NCBI GenBank assembly: GCA_027603945.1
Contig: JADIIU010000121.1
Span: forward strand, 1 to 37,124
Source of the DNA: Terramyces sp. JEL0728
Taxonomy: Eukaryota; Chytridiomycota; Chytridiomycetes; Rhizophydiales; Terramycetaceae
Length of the DNA: 37,124 nucleotides
Direction: 5' to 3'
The notes beneath the pieces were generated by a model. The model was not told where the DNA came from. It did not search any database and saw only the letters and a list, made by a program, of their open reading frames with translations. Below are positions 19,929 through 30,558 of this stretch, piece after piece. Each line of letters begins with the position of its first letter. The stretch's first letter is position 1. The position numbers and the translations under genes were made by a program.

Positions 19929-21572
19929 CCTTTAGTTTTAATTTTGAAAGTAATTCCACAGGGGCTGGTCTAGCCCTCTGTATTACCAACTCACTACCAG
20001 AAGATTTCAACTCTCCAAATGTAAGCACGGCGTTATACAAATCTAAATCACGCATTTGTGCGAGTAATTGGTAGTACGTGTTTTCTCTTTGGAATGCAGA
20101 TGCGTACAGCTGCAGAGATTCCAAATGTACCTGGAAAGCGCATTGGAGATTTGTGTAGTTCAGTTTAAATTTCTTTGATTTTGGAAATTTCGTCACACAT
20201 TGAAGCAAGAATGCTGAGGGAAACATCATTACACCTATGTGGCCAATCAAATAATCGAATGCAGGATTATGCTGAGTAATAAGCTGTAGTAAATATGTAT
20301 TGTCCAGTGCAGCAGCGATCGCTTCATTCAACTGCAAAATTGCAAACACATTTTTGTTTTCCAAGACAGTTTTAATTAATCTTCCCATTATTAGTTCGAT
20401 GCGCAGATAGTTGAATGATAATTTAGTGTATACGGTGGTCCATGTAGCTAATGGAACCTTTACTTGGTGGGCTAAGATCAAATTGATATGTCCTATGATA
20501 TAACTTTGGGTCGCAGTAACCCATTCATTCAGCGATCCGGCAATTGACCCTATTATGTACGGCCCTTCTGAAGTTTCCCCTCGCATTTCCAAATGGGTAT
20601 AATTCATAACTTTTCCTTGAATGCGCTTTAGCAACACTCGATATGCGGCAAACGACTGGCGCGGTAGTGAGCACGTATACCATTCATAACTATTCATTAT
20701 CTGTATTCCATATATATCTTTGTCTGTTCTTGTTTCAAACACATAGTTGGACGGCAGGTAAACCTCCACTTCAGAGTCAAACCGCTCATTCAACAGTATC
20801 CCTAAAGTATGGAAATTCCACCATACTCCTCTTATGTTTTCTTTTTCGTAATCGAAAGGTGACAAGTCTGAGATTCCATCTTCAGTGGTCATTCCGATAT
20901 CTCTAGCGAGAAAATACGCCAGTTTGAAATAGAGTTTTGCTTCCGGCAGTCTATTCAGTACTAGGTTAACCAAATATTACATATCAGCACTTGAACCATC
21001 TCTGATAGCGCCATAACATTCAGAGGATCTCTTCTCTCGAAAAAATTAAAAGTTTTTGCTTTTTCCAGAAATATATTGGCTAATTCCACTCGGCTGTTCA
21101 ACTGCTTTGGAATCTTTTCCGTATCGCTCAAGAACAAACTTCCAATCGCATACTGTGCATATCGTAGTGGTGCAGACTGCTGGCAAGATGCAACTAGATA
21201 CTCTGCCGTTGTAAAAAAATACGTGATGGGACATTTGACTAGCCTTAAATCCAGCAAATAATCATGAGTTTGATTGAATATATCATTTTCCAATGTTTCT
21301 GGGATTTGGTATATTGGGGCAACTCTATTTGGATTTTGGTAATTGATTTCCCAAGAGTATTTAGTCGGCAATATCAACAACTGTTCCAGTTTCTTTATCC
21401 TGTCTTCAATAAGCGACAATCGAGTCTGCAAATCCAACTTTTCGCCATAAACGCATGGGGTTTTGCGAGAGTTGCACAGGGAGCATGGCTTTTTACGATC
21501 GCACTTTCGCTTCTACGTTAACCGTCTACTTGCTCTTTTTATACAGAGATCACAGCTCTTGTGGTATATCAT
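19924..21572 (-). CDS. Zinc-cluster transcription factor 5
   Basis: Three exons (21572-21534, 21512-20981, 20960-19924), introns of 21 and 20 nt, 535 aa. Zinc cluster C7, C10, C17, C23, C26, C33 (CDLCIKRKRKCDRKKPC start). Intron 1 begins GCAAGT, not GT; no GT site gives the correct frame, while the GC site restores the family's cluster exactly. Linker IEDRIKKLEQLLILP. The middle region has SPFDYEKENIRGVWW, with Gly replacing the second conserved Arg. C-terminus FGELKSSGSELVIQRARPAP is the most divergent of its subtype. The only ATG in frame with the cluster is at 21572. Confidence 0.88.
21513..21533 (-). other. 21-nt GC-AG intron
   Basis: Donor AGA|GCAAGT, branch-like GTTAAC, acceptor TAG. 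A GT lies four bases inside (17-nt alternative) but would put the downstream cysteines out of frame. GCAAGT is the usual context of rare GC-AG introns. Confidence 0.8.
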
Positions 21573-21672
21573 CCGCTTGCAAGCAATATGGTGAATAAAA
21601 TTTGGGGAAAAAAGTCATTGCACATTTCCGAACATCAGCACTATTATTGGCAAAAGTAAAATCTGAATGCGG

Positions 21673-23295
21673 TTATATTTTAATATTATTAATTCCATCC
21701 ATAAGTACAGCTTGCGGTTTTTCAAACGCAACATCAAACTTTCTTGCTGAAAATTCTCCAAATTTAAGTACAGAATTATACAAATCAAAGTCTTTCAGAT
21801 ATACCAGTATGTTGTAAAAGTTGTTTGTCCGTTGAAATACTTTTCCTTGTGCAAGCAGCGATTCCATGTGCAGTTTATGGGCCGCTTCTATTTGAATCGT
21901 CCCAATCTGTGGTATCTTTAATATACACTGCAGGAAAAATGCAGATTTGAATGTCATTTTGAACAGGTGTATGTTCAAGTGTTCCATTAGCGGGTTATAA
22001 AATTTTATAGCGTGCAATATCGATGAATTGTGTAAAGTTGCTTCTTTAGCTTCATGGAAATATAACGAGTTTTGAACTCTTTTGTCAAGTAACACATTTT
22101 TCATAAATTTTGGAAAGATCAGCTCCAGTACATTGTCATTATATATCATCACTGTAAATAAAGCAAGCCAGGATAGTGCGGGGTTGCTGCACTTTCCCGC
22201 CAGTATCAGACTGTAGTGTTGATTAATCAGTCCATGTGTGCACTTATACCACTCTCGTAACGATCCGCACAAGCTCCCAAAGATATAGTCTGTGCTTTCC
22301 GGAAACTCGGATAGTTCAAGCAGTATGTATTTCTGTATTCTTGATTCTATTCTGTGTAACAAAATCTTGTATCCCATAATTGATTGATTCCTTATACACG
22401 GTGTGAACCACTCTGTACTATTCATAATTTCTCTGCTGTACAAATCCAGGTCTGATTCTTCTTTAAAATAAATATTCGAGGGGAGGTATAACTGATTATC
22501 CTCGTCCGTAATTAAATCGACGCCAAATAGCTTGGTGGTGATCGTATATATAGTAAACAAAAGCCACCATAGTCGGCGGATATTTTCGAGCTCATAATCA
22601 AAAACCGCTAGCTTGGATATTCCCTCCTCTGTATTCATCCCGATACTTTTAGCAATCTGCACCGCCAGCTTTATATATCTATGTCCTTCAATCCTGTCCA
22701 ATCCTAATATCAAGGATAATTACTGAAATATGCTGAGCCAATCTCTGTCAGTGCCAGGATGTGCAGCTGATCAGGGTTAGAAAAGAAATTGAACGTAAGA
22801 GCCTTTTTTATGTATGCCAACGACATTTCCAATCTGTTCTCCAGCCCTTTTGGCACCATGTTTGGGGTTACAAACAGACTTCCAGAAGCATAAAGTGCAT
22901 ATTGCAACGGCCAAAATAGTTTTGCAGAATTCCTATAGTACTCTTCATCTATGTAATTCAGCATTCCTGGGAATTTCTGGAACCTTAAATCTATCAGATA
23001 ATCATTGTTTGTAAACAAGATCTTCTCCATTTCCTCCGTGATGGATACCTGCGGAGCATTTTCTGCAATTGGATCCTTTGTATCTCCAGTGTATTTCAGT
23101 GGTATAATTAATTGCATTTCTAATTTTTTTATTCTATCCTCCATTTCAGCGTATTTGTCGATTACTTCTTGTTTGGAGAGATATATGCATTTAGTATTCC
23201 GCTGAATGCAGTTATAACAGGGCATTGTCCGTGAGCATCTCTGTTTCTAAATTAGCGGGAATTACTCTGCGTATACAGGATTCGCAGGATTTCAT
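21673..23295 (-). CDS. Zinc-cluster transcription factor 6
   Basis: Three exons (23295-23266, 23246-22724, 22703-21673), introns of 19 and 20 nt, 527 aa. Exon 1 is MKSCESCIRR; cluster cysteines C4, C7, C14, C20, C23, C30. Linker MEDRIKKLEMQLIIP; middle region FDYELENIRRLWW. It is the closest paralogue of gene 7: nearly the same cluster (KQRCSRTMPCYNCIQR against KQRCSRTLPCTNCVQR), length and tail FGEFSARKFDVAFEKPQAVL. A recent tandem duplication is the simplest explanation. Intron 2 has an atypical branch region (CTTGAT). Confidence 0.91.
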
Positions 23296-23685
23296 TTTTC
23301 AAATTTTTTGAGGGAAAATTTTCTGGCTCCACTCTCCACCAATCTTTTACTTGACGCAACACAGGACGCTAGTATTCTGATCTAATTTCCTTGATGCAAG
23401 ATCTCATTCTTCATAAATAGACCCAATGTTTTGCGCGCACCGGGTATGGGTAAGCGATCAAGATCTTGAAACAGCAACAATGTTTTTTGTTCCCAAGACA
23501 GCCAAGCAAGTATTTAGAACCATATCCGAAAGGTGCGCGGATATCAAATTGATATTTAGTTGAATATGTGCAACAAAGAATAAGCTTTCCGCATTCCCGA
23601 GTTCGCGAGCCGCGCATTTTCCACCAACCTGATATTTCCCAGTGAAAAGTGCGAGGCATAATCTATATTCGGTGTCAAGGGTATA
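23296..23685. other. Intergenic region between zinc-cluster genes 6 and 7
   Basis: About 390 bp. An 82-codon minus frame at 23411-23659 has no family resemblance and lacks a sensible exon structure. No RNA gene seen. Confidence 0.4.
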
Positions 23686-25309
23686 TTATTTTATTTTGAT
23701 ATCATTAAATTGATTTATGAGTACAGCTTGAGGTTTTTCAAACGCAACATCAAACTTTCTTGCTGAAAACTCTCCAAATTTCAAAACCGAGTGGTATAAA
23801 TCGATGCTGCGAAGGTGGACCAAGATGTTGTAGAAATTGTTTGTCCTCTGAAACGCTATGCCTTGCGCTAATAGTGATTCCAAGTGCAATTTATACGCAT
23901 CTTCAATTTTTGTGGTTGTTGTTTCGTGGATTTTCAGCATGCATTGCAGAAAAAACGCTGATTTAAATGTAAATTTAAATAATTGGGGATTTAAATGTTC
24001 CATTTGGGGGTTATACAGCTTGATTGCATTTAATATAGATGAATTGAATAATGTTGATTCTTGCGCTTCGCTGAAATACAGAGAATTCTGTACTTTTTTC
24101 CCCAATAACACATTTTTCATGAATTTGGGAAAGACCAGCTCCAGCACGTTATTATTATAGATTAGTATGGTGAATATCGCTAACCAGGACAGAGCCGGAT
24201 CTTTACATTTCTTTTCGAGGATAGAACTGTAATGGTTGCACATCTCCTTACGTACGCATTCAAACCATTCCCTAAGGGATCCACATAAACTGCCAAATAT
24301 ATATCCGGTATTAACTGGTGTATCTGACAATTCCATCAGGATGTATTTCTGGATGCGCAATCCTATTCGATGAAGTAGAATTCTGTATCCCATGACGGAA
24401 TTCTTGGTTACGCACGGAGTAAACCACTCTGAATTCTGCATAATCTCTTTACCAAAACTTTCAGCGTCAGAATCGGCTTTGAAATACGTATTTGAAGGAA
24501 GGTAAAGCTCGAAATCTGTCTCGCTAAATAGTTCTAATCCAAACCATCTGGTCATGGTGCTATATATGGTAAATAAAAACCACCATATTCTCCGTATATT
24601 TTCTTGTTCATAATCAAAACATGTTAAAAGTGCTATTCCGCTTTCGGTATTCAGCCCTATGCTTTTCGCAACTTGTACGGCAAGTTTGATATAACGATAT
24701 CCATCACTTCGATCCAGCCCTACTATTAGAAAATCGTACTGAGGTATGCAGACCCTATTTCGGTCAATGCAAGGACGTGCAAATGATCTGGACTGGTAAA
24801 GAGTTTAAATGTGAGCGCTTTCTTGATGTATGCTAGTGACATTTCCAATCGGTTGTCTAATCCTTTAGGAACCATTTCAGGAGTGGCAAAAAGGCTACCT
24901 GAAGCACACAAAGCATATTGCAATGGCCAAAACACTCTGGCTGAATTCCTATAGTACTCTTCATCTATGTAATTCAGCATTCCGGGGAATTTCTGAAATC
25001 TTAAATCTATCAGCAAATCAATGTTTGCAAACAAAATTTCCTCCATATCTGCAGTAAGAGAAACTTGCGGTGTGTTCTCTGTTATCCGATTTATCCCTCT
25101 TGAGTATTTCCAGGGTATGATTAATTGCATTTCCAATTTTTTAATCCGGTCCTCAATGTTGACATACCTATCAATAACTTGTTGTTTGGAAAGATATATG
25201 CATCTGATGCCTCGTTGGACACAGTTAGTACACGGCAATGTTCGCGAGCACCGCTGCTTCTGGAGTTAATGGAAAATACTTTTCGAATACATGCTTCACA
25301 GGATTTCAT
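23686..25309 (-). CDS. Zinc-cluster transcription factor 7
   Basis: Three exons (25309-25280, 25259-24740, 24719-23686), two 20-nt introns, 527 aa. Exon 1 MKSCEACIRK; cluster C4, C7, C14, C20, C23, C30. Linker IEDRIKKLEMQLIIP; middle region CFDYEQENIRRIWW. Intron 2 ends CTAATAGTAG: the distal AG gives YLRLDRSDG as in the paralogues, while the proximal AG (17 nt) is also in frame and would give YLIGLDRSDG. It is the most 5' gene of the 16-25 kb block and the near twin of gene 6. AATAAA lies inside the final codons. Confidence 0.91.
23690..23695 (-). terminator. AATAAA poly(A) signal inside zinc-cluster gene 7 end
   Basis: The codons AAA-ATA-AAA immediately before the TAA stop contain AATAAA. 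Confidence 0.45.
24720..24739 (-). other. 20-nt intron with in-frame tandem acceptor
   Basis: Ends TAGTAG. Both acceptors keep the reading frame (17- or 20-nt intron), changing R to IG at one position. Confidence 0.75.
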
Positions 25310-25797
25310 TTCGAAATTTTATTCAAAAAATCGGCTAAGGTTTTTTTAACCAAATCGCCTTGTAATTAATAAATCTCCCCAAAAGTGTGCTTTGGAATAA
25401 GGATGATGTGTTATTAAATAATTCCGCGCTCCCATGTATCCTTCACGATATCAGTGTCCGGTTTCGCTCCTCACATGTTTAATAATTTAATATTGCCAGG
25501 AATTAAATTTCTGGAAAGAGATGGATGTCGAAATAATAAATCCAAGGTTTAAAGTGTCTAGATATTTCTGGTGTACTTTAATCAAGTTTGCTGCAGGTGT
25601 CAAATTTCCTGGTAATCTATTGAAAATACCTTTTCCACAGTTCAATTAAACATAGCCACAATTAATATTTGTTAGGCTCTTCCTGGTTCTTTCTCAACTT
25701 GAAAGGAGATCTGTTGGCTACGCTGGCTTAGGCTGTACTCTTGCGCCATACGCTTGCAATACTCACATACCACACATGATCTATAAACAAATAGAAT
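25310..25797. other. Intergenic region upstream of zinc-cluster gene 7
   Basis: About 490 bp between the start of zinc-cluster gene 7 and the stop of VPS2. No ORF, RNA or repeat that I can support. Confidence 0.45.
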
Positions 25798-25802
25798 TTA
25801 TT
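25797..25802 (-). terminator. AATAAA poly(A) signal overlapping stop, VPS2
   Basis: The gene ends GAA-TAA-A, so the stop codon forms the core of AATAAA. Confidence 0.55.
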
Positions 25803-26501
25803 CTTTCCTCAAAGAATCCAGTCGCGCTTGTAAATCATCTTGCTCTACGGCTTTTTCCTTGACCAACTTTCCTGCAGGCGCTTCAGCCATCTACATTAGA
25901 AATCAAATACGGATTGGTTCAAATCAATACCAATTTCATCCAACACCTGATTCAAAATTTGATCACTTTCTTCCTCGTCATTGTCATCTTCCATCGTATC
26001 ATCAATAGCATCATTCATCAACTCTTGTTTCATATCCATCATCTCTGATTCTCTCTGAAAGTCCATCATTATCTTTGAGATTTGTGGCAGATTCACACCT
26101 GGATTAACACAACAAACCTTTGTTCATTGAAGCCAAAGCTTTTGTAACTCCTTTCATTGCATCCGCCATTTGCTGGTTGGATCTAAACGTCTGTATTAGA
26201 TTGGGTTACTTGTATTTGAAGCGCGATCGCCTGTACCTGGGTTCTGGTCTGATAAAACTTTTGGATATACCGTCTTGTTCTTACTAAATCCTTTGCCATA
26301 ACTTTACATGCACCCTTGTTACTATTAATCTACCATTTGCCCTTGCTTGGCAGTTTTTTTAATATCTGCAACGAGTTTCTTTTCCTGTTGCTCCAATTTT
26401 GTTCGCTCTCTGTCCAGATCCCTTTGCGCCTTATTTAGAGCCCTTTGATTTTGTTTTAATAGCTCTGCTGGAGTCTTTCTTGAACCAAATAAAAAGTCCA
26501 T
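25798..26501 (-). CDS. VPS2: ESCRT-III subunit Vps2 / CHMP2
   Basis: Five exons with four introns of 19, 19, 19 and 20 nt (26315-26333, 26191-26209, 26099-26117, 25891-25910) give 208 aa. The spliced product is colinear with CHMP2A/Vps2: start MDFLFGSRKTPAELLKQNQR, then GQMGACKVMAKDLVRTRRYI, MADAMKGVTKALASMN, LPQISKIMMDFQRESEMMDM and ESDQILNQVLDEIGIDL. The last exon supplies a C-terminal MIM1 motif (DDLQARLDSLRK), which binds the MIT domain of Vps4. It acts on endosomal and other membranes in ESCRT-III filaments. The last exon would be lost without recognising intron 4, as a TAA follows within it. It starts 40 bp from divergent SPB4. Confidence 0.96.
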
Positions 26502-26541
26502 TTTGATTTTGAAAACGCCCCATATTTTTTTTTGTTTTCAA
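26502..26541. promoter_or_regulatory. 40-bp divergent start region VPS2/SPB4
   Basis: The VPS2 ATG (complement of 26499-26501) and the SPB4 ATG (26542) are separated by 40 bp, largely T-rich with a CATATTTTTTTTT run. Both core promoters must overlap here or extend into the opposite coding region. Confidence 0.6.
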
Positions 26542-28279
26542 ATGCAATTACAGAATATTGCAAATGCCGGGGAGTGGACTGGATTGAATCCTACCATCAA
26601 ACAGACTTTGCTGCACCACGGATATTCTCAAATGACACCAGTGCAAGCATCCGTGATTCCATTATTTTTGTCCTACAAAGATGTATTTGGATTTAATGAT
26701 AGGTGGTTGTTGAGGCAGTTACTGGATCAGGAAAAACTCTTTCGTTTGTGATTCCGATACTAGAAATGTTGCTGCGTAGATATCAGCAGGGCCGTCCTTT
26801 GAAAAAGAATGAAATTGGAGTAGTCATAATTTCTCCAACCAGAGAATTAGCACAGCAGATTCATAAAGTAATGACCCCATTTGTCGATGCGTTGAACGAC
26901 GATGAAAACTGTGTCGTTAAGGAAGGAATCAGGCATTTGCTATTTATTGGGGGAAATGACACCAGAGAAGATGTCAAATTATTCAACCAGAAAGGTGCTC
27001 AGATAGTAATTGGAACTCCTGGAAGGCTGGATGACTTGTTCAAGCGCAGTACCATCTTTAATACAAAGGAGGTAGAAGTGCTGGTGATGGGTAAGTGGAT
27101 ATAATCGTAGATGAAGCAGATAGATTATTAGATATGGGGTTTGAAGTACAACTGACTTCGATTATTAGAAAGATTCCTAAACAAAGGAGAACTGGACTAT
27201 TCTCTGCAACAATGACGGAAGCTCTTACCAAATTAGTGAAAGCAGGACTCAGAAACCCTGTTAAAGTGCAAGTCAAAGTACAATCCAATGATGGAGAGAT
27301 GATTAGTGAACAAAAAGTACCTTCTACACTAGAAATGTTTTATTTGATCGCCAAGCCAGAAGAGAAGACCGCCAGACTGATTAGTATATTAAAAAATCAC
27401 AAGGAAAAGAAATTTATTATTTATTTTGCAACTGGAGCTTTGGTGGATTTTTACTACAAAATATTAAAGAATATTGAAGAAGTCAGAGATATGAGTTTTC
27501 ACTCATTGCATGGGAAGATGGTTACAAAAAAGAGGGAATTGACTTTTCAAAAATATAGTCAGGGCGGGCCTGGAAGTGTGCTTATTTGCACCGATATTGC
27601 TGCAAGAGGTTTAGATCTACCCGATATTGATTTTGTAATTCAGTATGATGCTCCGCAAGATCCAAAAGCATTTGCTCACCGCTGCGGTAGAACAGCTAGA
27701 ATTGGACGGGGTGGGCAGGCGGTGATAATGTTGAATGAAAATGAATCCACATATGTTGAATTTTTAGATATTCGCAAGCTATCAACAAAAGAATATCCGG
27801 ACGAAGGAGGTGTTTCGACAAGCGCAATATTGCTGCAGATCAAAGATATGGTAGTCGGCGATAGGGATATTTACGACAAGGTAATTTTTATTAATGTTAG
27901 AGTATAAAAGCCTTTGTAAGTTTTGTAAGAGCGTACAAAGAACACCAAGCAAGTTATATTTTCCAAATCAAAGAATTGGACTTGGGAGCAGTAGCCAAAT
28001 CAATGGGTATTCCAAGACTGCCGAAAATGCCAGAACTAAAGCAGCTACAGATTGGATTTGAACAGGAAGGCGTTAATGTACTTTTTGTTAATATAGGTTG
28101 ATGAAATTGAATACAAGGATAAACAGAGAGAGCAGCAAAGGCAGGTAAAGAGAGCCAACGCCCAACCAAAAGTATACAAGCCAAAATCCATTCCATGGTC
28201 CGAAAAGAAAGAACAAAAGGAGAAACGAACAGAACGCAAACTAAAGAAAGAAAAACGACGCATCGCCAAATCAAAGTAA
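26542..28279 (+). CDS. SPB4: DEAD-box RNA helicase Spb4 / DDX55 (ribosome biogenesis)
   Basis: Five exons with four introns (26683-26702, 27091-27110, 27881-27900, 28078-28096; 20, 20, 20, 19 nt) give 552 aa. Motifs in order: Q motif MTPVQASVIPL, motif I AVTGSGKT (completed only by removing intron 1), Ia PTRELAQQ, Ib TPGR, II DEAD (split by intron 2), III SAT, V TDIAARGLD, VI HRCGRTARIGRGG. After the helicase core comes the Spb4-specific KAFVSFVRAYKEHQASYIF and MGIPRLPKMPELK region, then a Lys/Arg-rich tail. Spb4 acts in the nucleolus in maturation of the 60S subunit. I chose ATG 26542; the frame extends a little upstream without another ATG. Stop TAA at 28277-28279. Confidence 0.96.
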
Positions 28280-28516
28280 TATATTATTTCCAACTTGATC
28301 CATATACTCTTGTCTCCTTTTCTCTGCAGCTCTTGCGATTTTCTCCCGTCGAAGAACTACAGGGTCGAGGCTATACTTTATTTCCAATACAGGTGGTTTC
28401 GGAGCATCTTTAATTGGATTCAAGCGTATTCGCTGTTTAATTGGTATCGGTGGGAAAACTGGTATTTTGGTAATTGGCTCTAGCAGAACCTTTTCTCGTT
28501 TTTTGTAGGAATGCAT
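28271..28516 (-). CDS. Small hypothetical basic protein
   Basis: 81-codon ATG-initiated frame, rich in Pro and Lys/Arg, with a charged C-terminal helix (LRREKIARAAEKRRQEYMDQ). Its end overlaps the last nine bases of SPB4 on the opposite strand. Composition looks more protein-like than the neighbouring chance frames and it is the only candidate in this gap, but I do not recognise a family; weak resemblance to a mitochondrial ribosomal protein tail is not enough to name it. Upstream exons joined by short introns may exist: an open frame in another phase lies at about 28520-28610. Confidence 0.35.
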   Translation of the reverse strand: MHSYKKREKVLLEPITKIPVFPPIPIKQRIRLNPIKDAPKPPVLEIKYSLDPVVLRREKIARAAEKRRQEYMDQVGNNILL

Positions 28517-28674
28517 AATTTTTGATCGCGTTTCGGAAGATTTTTCTTTAAGGGAGCATTGGAACTAATAGTTGAGAATATTTTGTACAAGGATTTCAGT
28601 TCTGCCTGCTGTTATTTACACGCCAACCCAGCTACTTTGAATTACCAGCGAATTCCAAGGAATAACATACAAAA

Positions 28675-30297
28675 CTAATTTATTAAATGGTTAATATCAA
28701 TTTTACGCTGTTCAGGCAGCGGTTGCTGAGAATTAATATGCCAACTGGAGGCCTTGAATTCACCAAATCTGAGCGCAACGTTTTCAATATCAAATTCTTC
28801 CAAGCATTTCAGGATATTGTAAAAAGTCGGTTCTCTGTTGAACGCCTTTGCCAGTTTGATTAGAATTTCATAGTGTATTCCGAGGCTCCGTTTGAACCTT
28901 CCAACTCCAATGAGCTTTAATTTTAGAGCGCAGAGTAGGATGAATGCGGATTCCACAATTAGCACTGGGATGTAAAGATTCCAATGTTTAAATACCGACG
29001 GAGAGTCTTTTACATATGATAGTATATTGCCGACTTGTATCGCCGCCTCTACGCCGTCCATAAAGAAGGCACTATTCTGAACCTTTTTCCTCGATAGGAT
29101 AAGTTTCAGCGCTTTCGGTAAGATCGCTACAATTTTCAGACAAAGAAGGTATACTTTTGTGACAATGACCAGCCAAGTTACTTTGGGGTTATTGATTGCT
29201 TTCGCTTTTATCTTTTGTTCATGAAGGTTAAATTCCTGCTTCATATTCCGTTCAAGGTCGCGAAGAGATGCCAAAATTGTAGACAGAGCTAGGGTTCCAT
29301 CGGGAAAGACATTTGAGAGCTCTTGGAAGCTGTATTGGTTGATCCGTATCTGTATTTTTGCTAATATCACCCGGTAAGCTTGGAATGAAAGCCCATTGAC
29401 GGATGGAGTATGCCACTCTCCACTGTTTACAATCTGCCTTGCAAATTGCTCGTTCGATGTGCGCTCCGCCCGATTAGAAGGCAAATGAACGTCAATTTCT
29501 GCAAAATCAATAAGCTCTTCATTGTTCTGTCTGCATATACCGTAGAATTGGAATATAAACCAAAACACACACCTATAATCTTCTTTTTCTTGATCATTTT
29601 TGGCCAGGTTGTCGATGCCTGCTTCCTGTTGAAGGCCAATGTTCTTTGCAACTTGAATCGCGTATTTCAAGTACAGATAGCCATTCGGTTTTTGTAGCCC
29701 TAGATTAACCAAATGTACTGAAATTAGTCACTGCAATATAGACTAATGTGAGTGCGCCATGGATGGAGCGTTCGCTAATAAACGGAAAGGCTTCGGCTTT
29801 CAGCAGGTAGATGTTTGCCATTTCTAAGCGATTTCGTACACCCTGGGGTATCGTGGTTGTAAATAGTGATCCAGTTGCACATAGACAGTGATACAATGGC
29901 TTGAAACTCAAAGCTGCATTTCGCAAAAAATCTTCTCGGATATATAACTGTGCTGTGTTAAATCTACTTATCCCAAGTTCTAACAGATGAGGATTTTCTT
30001 TATCAAATAACTCGCACTCCATTTCGGGTGTTAAGACCAGAGGAGACAGTCCGGTTTCCAAGTCTGGTATTTTTCTCTGCCAAGCGTGTTGGTAAGGAAC
30101 AATTAGTAGCACTTCCAGCTTTCTTATTCGATCGTCCCACTCGTTCATTTGAGGCCCTTTAACAGAGGTGCTATATCTGCAATCCATTGATTTTTCGTCG
30201 CATAGATCGCATGGATTGCCGCGGCTACACTTTCGCTTCTAAATTAGTCGTTAGATACTCGTAATATGCAATAGTCGCATGTATTGTTTTGCTTCAT
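28675..30297 (-). CDS. Zinc-cluster transcription factor 8
   Basis: Three exons (30297-30259, 30238-29719, 29699-28675), introns of 20 and 19 nt, 527 aa. Exon 1 is MKQNNTCDYCILR; cluster C7, C10, C17, C23, C26, C33. Linker WDDRIRKLEVLLIVP. The middle region has DQEKEDYRCVFWF where paralogues have ENxRRIWW, so the RR is replaced by R-C and the first Trp by Phe. C-terminus FGEFKASSWHINSQQPLPEQ...DINHLIN defines the subtype shared with genes 1 and 9-11. It is the first of four head-to-tail genes on this side of SPB4. AATAAA is embedded in the LIN-stop codons. Confidence 0.9.
28679..28684 (-). terminator. AATAAA poly(A) signal within LIN-stop codons, gene 8
   Basis: TTA-ATA-AAT-TAG encodes Leu-Ile-Asn-stop and contains AATAAA. 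Confidence 0.5.
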
Positions 30298-30558
30298 TAG
30301 GAGAAACACTTTCATAGAGGGAACACGTGATTGAGATGCCAGTGGCATTCAGCGGGTAACATTCCCCGTCGCGATCGAAAATTGCGGATATGGCATGGTT
30401 CTTTTGAATAAAGCACTCAGCTTTATAGGGAAGGATTGAAATTAAGCAGTTAGAAATTTATCCAGAGATTTCAACATGTTCTGATCCAGCGAATCTCAAC
30501 AGTAGAGCAGATTTCGAATCAATTATTCTTTGCCATTCCGACAAAATATTTGCAAGGG

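Noticed and set aside
21513..21529. 17-nt GT-AG intron in zinc-cluster gene 5
   Set aside because: It would put Cys3-Cys6 out of frame; only the 21-nt GC-AG intron restores the cluster.
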